Positions 8,733-17,952 of a stretch of 64,000 bases of DNA are shown here, piece by piece. A program made the position numbers and the translations under genes. How positions within the stretch are numbered: the first letter of the stretch is position 1; each line of letters starts with the position of its first letter. The DNA lies in assembly GCF_009766105.1 (NCBI RefSeq), contig NZ_LMUH01000001.1:302288-366287 (forward strand), written 5' to 3'. The notes below the pieces were generated by a model. That model made no database searches. It was not told where the DNA came from and worked only from the letters and a program-made list of their open reading frames with translations. Origin of the DNA: Granulicella sp. S156 (GTDB lineage Bacteria; Acidobacteriota; Terriglobia; Terriglobales; Acidobacteriaceae).

Positions 8733-11700
8733 ATGCCTCATACCTACGTAAGTACGCCAGGCAATGGCGTTAACAAAGTTCAGCTTCCGTTCTGGCCACG
8801 TTTTCTGTACACCCTTGTGTGTCTTATTCATGTGGGAATCTTCGGTTCGGCAGCGCTGTTGGCGCAGACAGGTGGTGAAGGCGGTATACAGGGCACGGTC
8901 ATCGACCCAACCGGTGCCGCGGTCCCGGGAGCAGTTATTACCGCGACCAACGTGGCAACAGGTGTCGCCACAACGCGTGTGGCCTCCAGCGACGGCCTCT
9001 ATACGATCTCGCCCATCCTCCCCGGCGTCTATGCGGTGTCTGCCAAGGCGCAGGGCTTCAAAGAGGTGACTCAGAAAAACCTCTCGGTCGACGCCCTCAA
9101 ACTGACCGGTTTGAACATCACCCTGGCCGTCGGATCAGAGTCCACGGAGGTCACAGTGACCGATGCTCCACCGGCTCTGGAGACCACGAACGCGGTTCTT
9201 GGCGCGGTGATGGAGAACAAGACCTATGCCAACCTTCCTCTCCAAATGGGTGGGCAACAGCGTGATCCGACAGCCTTCGCCGTTCTGGTGCCCGGCGTGC
9301 AAAGTGGCTCTCGCGCTCCCATCATCGGTGGCACTGGGAATTATCTCGCCGCAGTGTATGTCGATGGCATTCCGGTAACGACGATCAACCAGCAGGGCGA
9401 CAACCGGGTTGTTTCGAATGCGCTCCCTGTGGAATCCATCGACCAGTTCCAGGTGGTAACCAGCACACCCGATGCGGAGTACCAGGGTGCTGGCATTATC
9501 AACTTCACGCTGAAGTCCGGAACTAGCCAATATCACGGTTCGTTCAATACCTATGTTCGCGCGCGCATGTTCGACACCTGGGGTTTTGCGTCTAAAGATG
9601 CAACGGCCGTCAATGCTGCAGGCCAGACGATTCAATCACCCAAGCCCGATGAACATCAGTCGGAGCTTGTCGCCGCAGGCGGCGGTCCTATTCCGTTCAT
9701 GAAGAAGCACGGCTTCTTTTATCTGACCTACGACAAATACCACGGCCGTAGCGGCATCAACCCTAACTTCGTAACCATACCCACGGCGCTTATGCGGCAG
9801 GGCAACTTCAGCCAGTTGACGGTGCCCATCTACGATCCGACCACAGATGCAGCATGCTCGGCCTTAGGCAGCGGAACAGTTTGCCGTACGAAGTTCGCCA
9901 ACAACATTATTCCTACGGCGTATCAGTCGCCGATGGCCCTCCAGATGCAGAGCTACCTGCCGACTAACTACGCCAATACCAACACCGTAAACAACTACTT
10001 CGGTGGCGTGCCCAGCGGTTATGACAACTGGGAGATCGCCGGCCGGGCCGACTTTGATCTCACCCCCAGACAGCGGCTTTCGTACGTGATGGCGTATGGC
10101 GTCCGCAAGAACGTGCCCTTCACCGTTGGATCGAATGCAGTGCCTACCGTAGCCGGTGTCGTGCTTCCGCTGCCCTACACGGCAGGCGGTTACGCGACCA
10201 TTACGCCCGTTGTGACGGACATCGAACACGCATGGCAGATCTCCAACAGCATGACCAACCAGTTGAAGTTTGCCTTCAATCGCTTTGGCCAGCCCATCAC
10301 CAATCTGACGGACGGGGTTTCACCCTACCGTGCTGCCGCGGACATCGGTATCACTGGCCTTCCTGACGGCCAGGCATCTACGGAATTTCCGGAGATCAGC
10401 TTCGCGACGACCACTGCGAATGCAGCACAGCTCGCAACCTGGACATCGAACGGAGCCAGCGGAGCAACACAGACGACGATCCCCAACACGTTCACGCTGC
10501 TGGACAACTTTATGATCACCAAGGGCAAGCACAGCCTTACGCTGGGCTTCACGACGCAGTGGCTTGAAGATAACGTCGCCGCGCAACTGGGGCCTTCCAG
10601 CGTCTACCAGCTTGGGTTCTCAGCGAACTCAACCGCCGCGATCGTATCTGGCACCGTATCTCCAAACGCTGGAACAAGCGCGAACAGCCCAGGACCAAGC
10701 GGATTCTCTTATGCCAGTTACCTGCTAGGCGCGGCGAGTCAATCCAATATCGGCCTGCAGGCCGTATCGGAGACCGGTGGCCGCTACCATGACACCTCTC
10801 CTTATGTCGCAGATGTCTGGAAGGTGACACCCAATCTGACACTGAACATCGGTCTGCGTTGGGACTACTTTCCACCCTTCCACGAAGTTCAGGACCGATG
10901 GAGCTTCATGAATCCCAACCTCACCAACTCCATCACAGGCACTCCGGGTGAGCTACAGTTTGCTGGCAATCATGGCGGACCGGGTGTAAGCTGCAACTGC
11001 CGGACACCGGTGCAGACGTGGTGGAAGAACTTCGGACCACGTATAGGTCTGGCCTATTCTGTAACTCCAACGACGGTGATACGAGCGGGCTATGGCCTGG
11101 TGTACTCGATTGGAGGCGGTGTCGGTGGCCGCGGTGGTGCAGGTACCGGTACAGGCCAGACGGGTTTCAACACCAGCGCTACAACGCCTACTGAAATCAC
11201 GACAACTTCGAACGGTGCTCCAGGACCCTCGTACTACCTGAACAATGGTACGTACTTCCAGAACGCCGGATTGGGAAATACCCAATACGGCGGTCCTGGC
11301 TACTCGCTGCCCGCGCTGCCGCAGCAGAACGCCGCAGCACAGACACTGCTGACCAGCTATTACGGCACAACAGGCTCGACAGGCACTGGACCTGGGTACG
11401 CCGATCCCTACCTCTCCGGCCGCGCACCTGAGTTCGCTCTCTTCAATGCCGGGATTCAGCAAGCCTTGAACAACAATCTGACGCTCACCCTGAACTATGC
11501 CGGAACTGAAAGCCACTTCCTGTTGGCGGGTGGCTCAAACCCTCGCGGCTACTGGACCAATCAGCTTGATCCGAAGTACATGGTGGCGCTAGCTGCGGTG
11601 GCCGATTCCACGGGCAAGAATCCCGTGCTCGGCGCGAAGGCGACGCCGGCGAACGTTGCGATCGTGCAGGCTGCGATGTCTGGCTACAAGCTCCCGTATG

Positions 11701-12608
11701 CGGCGATCTCTTCGGCTGGCACCCAGGCCACGATAGCTCAGACGCTGGTTGCCTTCCCGCAGTACAACGGTCTCTCCGACACATGGGGCCAGAACGTGGC
11801 AAACATCAGCTACAACTCACTGCAGGCCTCGCTCGCGCAGCGTGCTTCTCACGGACTCTCCTATACGTTCAACTACACATGGTCGCGCAATATTGGCGAC
11901 GATGGCACCTTCCGCTCGGGCTTCGATCTGCCCACTGGCTCGGTTTCGGGTACGTCGCAGACGTTCCATCAGAATCGTATCGAGCGCTCACTCACCACTA
12001 CCGATATGACGCACAACATCTCGGCCTATGGCCTGTGGGAGTTGCCATTCGGCAAAGGCCACACCGGCGGAGATCATTTCCTCGTACGCGCTCTGGCGGG
12101 GGGATGGCAGTTGTCCACAATCTACCAGTTCACCAGCGGCACACCGTTTGTGGTCTCGTATGGCGGATGCAATGCGCCACTTGCCGGTACGTGCGAGCTG
12201 GATCTGAATCCCAACTTTACCGGGAACCCACGCGTTCGCACTGGCTACCGGAGCTTCAACACGCAATACATCAACCCCGACGCCTTTAGTGCTCCGACAG
12301 CTTATAGCTCCAACCTCAGCACGAACTACAACAAACTCGGCAACGCACCACGCACAGCACCTTACGGTCTGCGCAATCCGTACTTCTGGAAGGACGACGT
12401 CAGCTTACGCCGGACATTCCCAATATGGAACCGGGTGAATCTTGTGGCCGAGGTCGATTGCCTCAATGTCGCTAACCATGCCACACTGTCGAACCCATCG
12501 GCTACGTGGGGCGCACCGGGTTCAGCCGCTGGCAATGCGTTCGGCGTCATTACGGGCGCGCAGGCCAACTCTCGCGACTTCCAATTCGCGGGTCACATCA
12601 ACTTCTAA
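8733..12608 (+). CDS. TonB-dependent receptor with carboxypeptidase-regulatory-like N-terminal domain
   Basis: A 1,291-aa outer-membrane protein. After a signal segment (PFWPRFLYTLVCLIHVG ... LLAQTGG) comes a beta-sandwich of the carboxypeptidase-regulatory/CnaB type at about residues 45-135 (IQGTVIDPTGAAVPGA, YTISPILPGVYAVSA). A plug-like region follows (DAPPALETTNAV, VYVDGIPVTTINQQGD) and then a very large beta-barrel. The C-terminus FQFAGHINF ends in Phe, as expected for BAM substrates. This architecture is characteristic of Acidobacteriota, where such receptors are abundant and often sit next to polysaccharide enzymes. Here it is followed by a PL22 oligogalacturonide lyase and lies near GH105-CE12 and GH28 genes, so pectin-derived oligosaccharides are the likely ligand (inference). 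The start has CCGGAGAAATC upstream, and a strong terminator follows at 12629-12665. Confidence 0.9.
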   Translation: MPHTYVSTPGNGVNKVQLPFWPRFLYTLVCLIHVGIFGSAALLAQTGGEGGIQGTVIDPTGAAVPGAVITATNVATGVATTRVASSDGLYTISPILPGVYAVSAKAQGFKEVTQKNLSVDALKLTGLNITLAVGSESTEVTVTDAPPALETTNAVLGAVMENKTYANLPLQMGGQQRDPTAFAVLVPGVQSGSRAPIIGGTGNYLAAVYVDGIPVTTINQQGDNRVVSNALPVESIDQFQVVTSTPDAEYQGAGIINFTLKSGTSQYHGSFNTYVRARMFDTWGFASKDATAVNAAGQTIQSPKPDEHQSELVAAGGGPIPFMKKHGFFYLTYDKYHGRSGINPNFVTIPTALMRQGNFSQLTVPIYDPTTDAACSALGSGTVCRTKFANNIIPTAYQSPMALQMQSYLPTNYANTNTVNNYFGGVPSGYDNWEIAGRADFDLTPRQRLSYVMAYGVRKNVPFTVGSNAVPTVAGVVLPLPYTAGGYATITPVVTDIEHAWQISNSMTNQLKFAFNRFGQPITNLTDGVSPYRAAADIGITGLPDGQASTEFPEISFATTTANAAQLATWTSNGASGATQTTIPNTFTLLDNFMITKGKHSLTLGFTTQWLEDNVAAQLGPSSVYQLGFSANSTAAIVSGTVSPNAGTSANSPGPSGFSYASYLLGAASQSNIGLQAVSETGGRYHDTSPYVADVWKVTPNLTLNIGLRWDYFPPFHEVQDRWSFMNPNLTNSITGTPGELQFAGNHGGPGVSCNCRTPVQTWWKNFGPRIGLAYSVTPTTVIRAGYGLVYSIGGGVGGRGGAGTGTGQTGFNTSATTPTEITTTSNGAPGPSYYLNNGTYFQNAGLGNTQYGGPGYSLPALPQQNAAAQTLLTSYYGTTGSTGTGPGYADPYLSGRAPEFALFNAGIQQALNNNLTLTLNYAGTESHFLLAGGSNPRGYWTNQLDPKYMVALAAVADSTGKNPVLGAKATPANVAIVQAAMSGYKLPYAAISSAGTQATIAQTLVAFPQYNGLSDTWGQNVANISYNSLQASLAQRASHGLSYTFNYTWSRNIGDDGTFRSGFDLPTGSVSGTSQTFHQNRIERSLTTTDMTHNISAYGLWELPFGKGHTGGDHFLVRALAGGWQLSTIYQFTSGTPFVVSYGGCNAPLAGTCELDLNPNFTGNPRVRTGYRSFNTQYINPDAFSAPTAYSSNLSTNYNKLGNAPRTAPYGLRNPYFWKDDVSLRRTFPIWNRVNLVAEVDCLNVANHATLSNPSATWGAPGSAAGNAFGVITGAQANSRDFQFAGHINF

Positions 12609-12628
12609 GTTATGGCGTGATTCCTCAA

Positions 12629-12665
12629 GCCTCGGGTGCATGTCGCGCACCCGAGGCATTTTTCT
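12629..12665 (+). terminator. Rho-independent terminator after the TonB receptor
   Basis: GCCTCGGGTGC at 12629-12639 pairs perfectly with GCACCCGAGGC at 12647-12657 around a 7-nt loop and is followed by ATTTTTCT. The 11-bp GC-rich stem and T-run form a classic intrinsic terminator on the plus strand, separating receptor and lyase transcripts at least partly. Confidence 0.9.
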
Positions 12666-12704
12666 AGAACCGCTTTATAACTGCATCCTGCTGCAGGAGT
12701 TTTT

Positions 12705-14024
12705 ATGCAACTCAGTTCCCTCTCCCGAATCTCGTGTGTCACCACGATGCTGTTCTCCTCCATCGCCTTTGCACAAGCCCATCCGGATACCCGCACCCCC
12801 GACAAGATGCCGACTGCGGCCGAACTCAAGGACCCACCCAAAACCTGGATCGACAAAGATACCGGACACCGCGTCATTCGGCTGACGGATGAACCCGGCT
12901 CAGCGAGTTTTTACTTCAACGTGAACGGCTATACGCCCAATGGCAACGAGATGGTCTACACCGTGCCTGACGGGATCAACGTTCTGGACCTTACAACCCA
13001 CAAAACCCGCTCCGTCGTTAAAGGCAAAGTCCACACCATCATTGTGGGACACAAAACACCAAGCGTGTTCTACATCAAGCCAGAAGAGAACGCGATCTAC
13101 AAAACGAACCTCGATACCGGTGAGACGAAGTTCCTGGCGAAGATTCCACCACATGGAAATATTGCAACAGTGAACGCCGACGAGACGCTGGCAGCAGGCA
13201 CCTATGACGAAGCAGACCGGCCCAGTGAGCAGTTCGGGCATAACGCAGGCAAGACCGGAGCTGTCAGTCCACAGACAAGCCCGCTGGAACAGGCCGCGAA
13301 TAAAGGCCAGATGATGCAGCGGCGTCTTGCCGCTCGTATTCCACTGGTCCTCTACACACTGGATCTCACAGGCAGCGGAAAGATCACACCCTTGCTGCAC
13401 AGCACCGACTGGGTCAACCATCTGCTGTTCTCACCGAGCGATCCCACCGTGCTGATGTACTGCCATGAGGGCCCCTGGCAGGCAGTGGATCGTATCTGGA
13501 CCATCCGCACCGACGGCACACACAACCAGCTCATGCATCAGCGCCATATGGCTATGGAGATTGCGGGTCATGAGTTCTGGGGTCAAAACGGCGAGACCGT
13601 CTACTACGACCTGCAGACACCCAAGGGGCAGGACTTCTTCCTCGCGTCGTTGAACCTGACGAATGGCGAGCGGCGCTGGTATCACATGGACCGCAACGAG
13701 TGGTCCATTCACTTCAACGTCTACAAGGATGGAGAACTGTTTGCCGGCGACGGCGGAGATCCCGGCCAGGTGGCGAAGGCTCCCAATGGCGAGTGGATCT
13801 ACCTATTCCATCCTGAACTCTTGAAGAACACAGGTCTGGTAAGCAAAGACTTCGTCAGCCCCGGTGTGCTGCGTGCCGAACGGCTGGTCAACATGTCGAA
13901 ACACAACTATGCACTTGAACCCAACGTGAGCTTCACTCCAGACGGCAAGATGGTCATCTTCCGTTCCAACATGTTCGGCCCAACGTATGTATTCGGCGTC
14001 GAGACTGCGAAGGCTAAGCCGTAG
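12705..14024 (+). CDS. Secreted oligogalacturonate lyase (PL22 family)
   Basis: A 439-aa protein with a Sec signal (SCVTTMLFSSIAFAQA) and a seven-bladed beta-propeller-like body. Family-like blocks include WIDKDTGHRVIRLTDEPGS, YFNVNGYTPNGNEMVY, SVFYIKPEENAIYKTN and HEFWGQNGETVYYDLQ. PL22 enzymes cleave short oligogalacturonides by beta-elimination to give 5-keto-4-deoxyuronate, using a Mn2+ held by His/Gln residues. The His-rich MHQRHMAMEIAGHEFWG stretch and FHPELL near the C-terminus are where I would look for those ligands. Classical PL22 is cytoplasmic in Enterobacteriaceae; this one carries a signal peptide and would act in the periplasm. CTGCAGGAG precedes the ATG. It sits directly behind the receptor and faces the GH105-CE12/GH28 operon. 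Confidence 0.85.
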   Translation: MQLSSLSRISCVTTMLFSSIAFAQAHPDTRTPDKMPTAAELKDPPKTWIDKDTGHRVIRLTDEPGSASFYFNVNGYTPNGNEMVYTVPDGINVLDLTTHKTRSVVKGKVHTIIVGHKTPSVFYIKPEENAIYKTNLDTGETKFLAKIPPHGNIATVNADETLAAGTYDEADRPSEQFGHNAGKTGAVSPQTSPLEQAANKGQMMQRRLAARIPLVLYTLDLTGSGKITPLLHSTDWVNHLLFSPSDPTVLMYCHEGPWQAVDRIWTIRTDGTHNQLMHQRHMAMEIAGHEFWGQNGETVYYDLQTPKGQDFFLASLNLTNGERRWYHMDRNEWSIHFNVYKDGELFAGDGGDPGQVAKAPNGEWIYLFHPELLKNTGLVSKDFVSPGVLRAERLVNMSKHNYALEPNVSFTPDGKMVIFRSNMFGPTYVFGVETAKAKP

Positions 14025-14042
14025 CACGGGTCTTTCGCCTTT

Positions 14043-14234
14043 GCTTTTCTGGTTTGTCATTCCGAGCGTAGCGAGCGAACCTGCTTCCTCCCGTTCTTCG
14101 TTCATGCCATCCAGAAGGCGCGCAAGCAAGAACCAAAATGGCTGGTTTGTGCTGGCATATAACGTTTGCGATAGCGCTGGCAAAAGCGAGAAGCAGGTTC
14201 GCTCGCTACGCTCGGAATGACAAGCCAGAAAAGC
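14043..14234. repeat. Long inverted repeat (REPIN/MITE-like) between convergent pectin genes
   Basis: A 45-nt left arm at 14043-14087, containing TCATTCCGAGCGTAGCGAGC, is repeated in inverse orientation at 14190-14234 with one mismatch. The 102-nt centre contains further nested complementary stretches: ATGCCA with TGGCAT, and AACCA with TGGTT. The whole element can fold into one long hairpin. Its position between two converging stop codons suggests a bidirectional transcription end as well as a mobile-repeat origin. No transposase or RAYT gene is nearby. Confidence 0.85.
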
Positions 14235-14260
14235 AAGAGCACTTTTTCATGGTCGTGCTA

Positions 14261-16288
14261 CTAATTAGCACGGTATGGCGCGATCGTTTTGCCCCTAGCA
14301 GAAAAGTCTTTCGCTACAGGATCTTTCGTCAGCGCCTTCAACCCCGACACAACACTTTCCGCATTGATCACGGCGCCGGCAAGTGTCGTGTGCGTATGAG
14401 GATCGCCAAACAGCGGCTCTACCGCAGCTTCACCCAGAGCATCGTACTTGCGCGCGCTAATTTCATTCAGATCAATGAACCCTGCATGTTGCTTCTCCGC
14501 CACTTCCCTCGCCCACCCACCGTAGGAATCCGAACCTCGAACGATCTTACCGTCCTTCCAGATCTTGCGCGGTACAAATGAGCAGATGATCGGAATCGCT
14601 CCTTTAGCCTTCGTATCCTCGACGTACTGAGTCATGTACCAGCCAAAAGTGTGAACCACCTCGTGCTTTTTCAGGATGGGATTCTCTATCTCCTGTGACT
14701 CATCCCCCACACCCTTGATCGTGCCTCGTGCACGCGCGACATCGTCCAGAGGGCCGCTGTCATTGTGGCCGAACTGAAACAGCACAACATCGCCTGGCTT
14801 GATCAACGCCAGCGTCTCAGCCCAATGCCCCTCGGTAATGTACGTCCTCGAACTACGCCCGCCGATGGCTCGATTGACCACATTGATCTTCGAGGTATCG
14901 AAGTAAGCGACAAAAGGTTCTCCCCACCCCATCTGGTTGTTGGCTCCATCGCCACGGCCATTGCGCACCGTCGAATCGCCCACAAGAAACAACGAGGGAA
15001 GAGCCGGATTCGCAGGCACTGGAAGCGCAATCTTTGCAGTGCGGGCTGGGTCTGTATCGACCACCCCAGTTGTTGGCTCCGGGTGCTGCAGAGCCATCCG
15101 CTTCATCTCGCTTGCGGCCAGCAGGAACCCTCCGACGCCGTAGGTGTAGCTCGCAGAAGGCAGATAGAACGCAGGCTCAGCGCCGGTCTGCTGAATGCAG
15201 CCCAGCCGGCCGTCAGCATACACATGCTGCAACATACCGCGCCACGCTTTCGCAATCACCGGCCGATAGATTGCGCCATCCAGCACTCCCTCATTCACAC
15301 CCCACGCCATTGCATAGACAAACAGCGCTGAGCCCGATATCTCAGGGAGTGGATAGTGCTCAGGATCCAGCAGACCCGCGTGCCAAAGCCCATCTGCGTC
15401 TTGCAATCCAGCGACGCGAGCCGACAACTCACGAAGCTGCTCGATATAGAACGCACGGTGCGGATCATCCTTTGGCAGATATTGCAGTGTACGAACAAGG
15501 CCACCCATCACCCACCCCTGCCCCCGCGACCAGAAGATCTTTTTCCCGTTCGCTTCGCGCTTTGTCAGGTAGGTGGCATCACGCGCATATAGGTGTTCAT
15601 CCTTGTCCCACAGCGTGTCATAGGTACGCTGCCACTGAGTATTGAGATAGTCGATGTACTTAGGATCACCCGTTGCAGCATACATTCGCGCCCATACCGG
15701 TGGCGCCATGAAAAGCGCATCACACCACCACCACGGAATCCTTGGGTCACCAGGCTTCAGCGTAGCCAGGCCAATGACAGAGTCGAGATCGGCCTGTGTC
15801 GGCGCAAGCATCGCCTGGTCCTTCTTGCCCTGCTGCAAATAGAGCTCGAGATACGTCTGCCCGACACTCTGATCATCAGCATTCGGCAGCCGGTTGCGAA
15901 GTGCCCAATCGTACTTCTTTGCCATCACCGTCATGGCATCGCGATACTTTGCATCACCCGTAGAATCCGACGCCGCCATGAAGCCGCTGTACAACACGCT
16001 CCACGTCCAGATGCGATCAAAATAGGGCTGCGACCGCGCCAGTTGCCAGTCAGCCACCTTGCGAGTAACCGCATCGATCGCAGCCGGCGTCATCGCAGGC
16101 GAGAGATCCGTCGCCAGGGGGCCAGCGTCTTCGGGCGCATCGCCGAAGTGCCGTGAGGCATCCTTATCGATGCCCGTCTGCTGCACAGATGTAGGCAGGG
16201 GAAATTTCTGCGCACGCACGGTTCCCTGCACCGACAGCAAAAGCATCGCAGCAGCGCCAACAAAGCACTTCGTGGACTTCCAGATCAT
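14261..16288 (-). CDS. GH105 unsaturated rhamnogalacturonyl hydrolase fused to CE12 rhamnogalacturonan acetylesterase
   Basis: A 675-aa secreted two-enzyme protein. After a signal peptide (GAAAMLLLSVQGTVRAQ), residues about 40-405 form an (alpha/alpha)6 GH105 domain with WWWCDALFMAPP (Asp190, candidate catalytic acid), FWSRGQGWVMGG and YTYGVGGFLLA. Residues about 430-675 form an SGNH/CE12 esterase with GDST (Ser439), NRAIGGRSS, GHND (508-510) and a C-terminal GDPHTHT carrying the Asp and His. GH105 removes the unsaturated uronic acid left by lyases from rhamnogalacturonan or oligogalacturonide ends; CE12 removes acetyl groups from rhamnogalacturonan. AAGGAG precedes the ATG. It begins only 13 bp after the GH28 stop, so the two form an operon. 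Confidence 0.9.
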   Translation of the reverse strand: MIWKSTKCFVGAAAMLLLSVQGTVRAQKFPLPTSVQQTGIDKDASRHFGDAPEDAGPLATDLSPAMTPAAIDAVTRKVADWQLARSQPYFDRIWTWSVLYSGFMAASDSTGDAKYRDAMTVMAKKYDWALRNRLPNADDQSVGQTYLELYLQQGKKDQAMLAPTQADLDSVIGLATLKPGDPRIPWWWCDALFMAPPVWARMYAATGDPKYIDYLNTQWQRTYDTLWDKDEHLYARDATYLTKREANGKKIFWSRGQGWVMGGLVRTLQYLPKDDPHRAFYIEQLRELSARVAGLQDADGLWHAGLLDPEHYPLPEISGSALFVYAMAWGVNEGVLDGAIYRPVIAKAWRGMLQHVYADGRLGCIQQTGAEPAFYLPSASYTYGVGGFLLAASEMKRMALQHPEPTTGVVDTDPARTAKIALPVPANPALPSLFLVGDSTVRNGRGDGANNQMGWGEPFVAYFDTSKINVVNRAIGGRSSRTYITEGHWAETLALIKPGDVVLFQFGHNDSGPLDDVARARGTIKGVGDESQEIENPILKKHEVVHTFGWYMTQYVEDTKAKGAIPIICSFVPRKIWKDGKIVRGSDSYGGWAREVAEKQHAGFIDLNEISARKYDALGEAAVEPLFGDPHTHTTLAGAVINAESVVSGLKALTKDPVAKDFSARGKTIAPYRAN

Positions 16289-16301
16289 CCCAGGTTTCTC
16301 C

Positions 16302-17690
16302 TTACGGCAAGCCGCTCACATCCTCGCTGTCACTCACCACAACGGTGCTCTTGTCAGTAGTGAGCAGCGACACATCCGAGAACTTCCAATCCTTCGCGTC
16401 ACGGATATGGCCTGCCGTGGCCGCCTGAATCTGCAGATGATCCAGTTGGAAATGCTCCAGCGGAGCGGCCTTGAAGGCATCCACCTCGAAAGCAGTCTTC
16501 GCGCCTGTGGACTTGATATTCCAGATATGCACGTCATGAAAATGGGCCATGCCCTGAGCCTCTGGAACAGGTGTAGACAGCACCTTGTAGTAGTCCGGAT
16601 AGGTTTTGAGGTCGGCAGGAATCGTGGCATAGCTGTAGCTCGGATTCCAGTTCATCGTGATACGAAACACGACCGGAGTATCCACCAGGGTCAGATCGTG
16701 GATGCGAATATTCTCAGCAAAGCCTCCACGCGTATGCGCCGATTTGAAAAGAATGCCGACCGGAACACCCTTCAACACCGTGAGGCCATACACCTCAATA
16801 TTGCGAAACCCGCCTGAGGTTTCACTCCCGATCGTCACTCCGGCCGCTCCTTCACGAATCGTCGAGTCCCGCAGCACAACATCTTCTGTAGGCCGGTTCA
16901 CACGCAGCCCATCCGAGTCACGGCCAGCTTTCAGGCAGAGGGCATCGTCATTCACCGCAATGTCAGCGTGCTGCACAAGAATTTTCTTGGACGAATCGAT
17001 GTCGATGCCGTCGGTGCTGGGTCCATGACCACCTTCGTTATTGCGGATCGTGACGCCATCCACAGACACGTCATGCGAGTAGCAGATATGAACGGTCCAG
17101 AAGCCGGAGCGCCGCAGCGTAAGGCCGCCAAGCTTGACGTTAGAAGAATCGAAGATCTGGATCAGACGCGGCCGTTTAGCGTCATAGTCAGACGCCCAGC
17201 GCAGCCCTTTGGGCTCATCGATCTTGCGCAAAGCCCAGTAGCTATCCCACCAGGTCTTCCCATCGCCATCGATAGTGCCCTCTCCAACAATCGCAGCATT
17301 GGTTTGCTTGTAGATATTCACCAGAGCCGCAGGCCAGATCATCTCAATCCCAGCCACGCGCGTAGGCATCTCCGGATAATCCTCGAGATGCTGCGACCCC
17401 AGCAGAGTAACTCCCTTATCGACTTGCAGCGTAACGTTGCTCTTCACGAAGAGAGAGCCGGTGAGATACGTCCGCGCAGGAAACGTTACAGTCCCGCCAT
17501 GCTTGGCCGCCGCGTTAATCGCACGCTGAATGGCAGCCGTATCGAGAGTTACGCCATCGCCTTTCGCTCCATACTTTGCCACGCTGAATATCTTCATTTT
17601 TTGCGCAGACATGCAAGCAGAAGCGCAAACGATCGCACTCAGCAACAGAAGGCGCAGCCAGAATCTCTCTAACAGACCGAATGTTTGCAT
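16302..17690 (-). CDS. Secreted GH28 polygalacturonase-type glycosidase
   Basis: A 462-aa protein with a signal segment (LRLLLLSAIVCASAC) and a right-handed beta-helix. It opens with FSVAKYGAKGDGVTLDTAAIQ, the standard start of GH28 enzymes. Catalytic motifs are visible: STDGIDIDSS (NTD-like), VNDDALCLKAG (the Asp pair) and GSETSGG. GILFKSAHTRGG takes the place of the usual RIK block. SETSGG and the general length fit exo-acting polygalacturonosidases, which release galacturonate or di-galacturonate from pectin; endo-activity or rhamnogalacturonan specificity cannot be excluded. The Cys in SAC could act as a lipobox. It is the first gene of a two-gene operon with the GH105-CE12 fusion. A candidate operator lies about 140 bp upstream. 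Confidence 0.88.
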   Translation of the reverse strand: MQTFGLLERFWLRLLLLSAIVCASACMSAQKMKIFSVAKYGAKGDGVTLDTAAIQRAINAAAKHGGTVTFPARTYLTGSLFVKSNVTLQVDKGVTLLGSQHLEDYPEMPTRVAGIEMIWPAALVNIYKQTNAAIVGEGTIDGDGKTWWDSYWALRKIDEPKGLRWASDYDAKRPRLIQIFDSSNVKLGGLTLRRSGFWTVHICYSHDVSVDGVTIRNNEGGHGPSTDGIDIDSSKKILVQHADIAVNDDALCLKAGRDSDGLRVNRPTEDVVLRDSTIREGAAGVTIGSETSGGFRNIEVYGLTVLKGVPVGILFKSAHTRGGFAENIRIHDLTLVDTPVVFRITMNWNPSYSYATIPADLKTYPDYYKVLSTPVPEAQGMAHFHDVHIWNIKSTGAKTAFEVDAFKAAPLEHFQLDHLQIQAATAGHIRDAKDWKFSDVSLLTTDKSTVVVSDSEDVSGLP

Positions 17691-17830
17691 GCGCCTGCTT
17701 CGTCTCCAAATGATGAATTCCGCCGAGGATTATTGGCGGCAGTGAGTGCAGATCGATACCCGCTTGTTGAAGCTTCATCCCGAGGCAGCACAACTCGCCG
17801 CCAAGGCAAGCGAACTGACAGCACGACAAT

Positions 17831-17842
17831 CATGTCATACAG
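17831..17842. promoter_or_regulatory. Candidate shared pectin-locus operator
   Basis: CATGTCATACAG differs by one base from CATGTCAGACAG in the promoter of the pectin-locus TonB receptor (8670-8681). It lies about 140 bp upstream of the GH28 start, in a 262-bp intergenic region that otherwise shows no gene. Confidence 0.3.
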
Positions 17843-17952
17843 AAATCATTAGGGCAACTCTTTCTATAGAGATATGTCGACCGTGAAACCTGCATGCACT
17901 TCTTGCGAAGGAGAATCCCCTGCGCCTCGCAATCCCACTGAAGATCCTTGCA

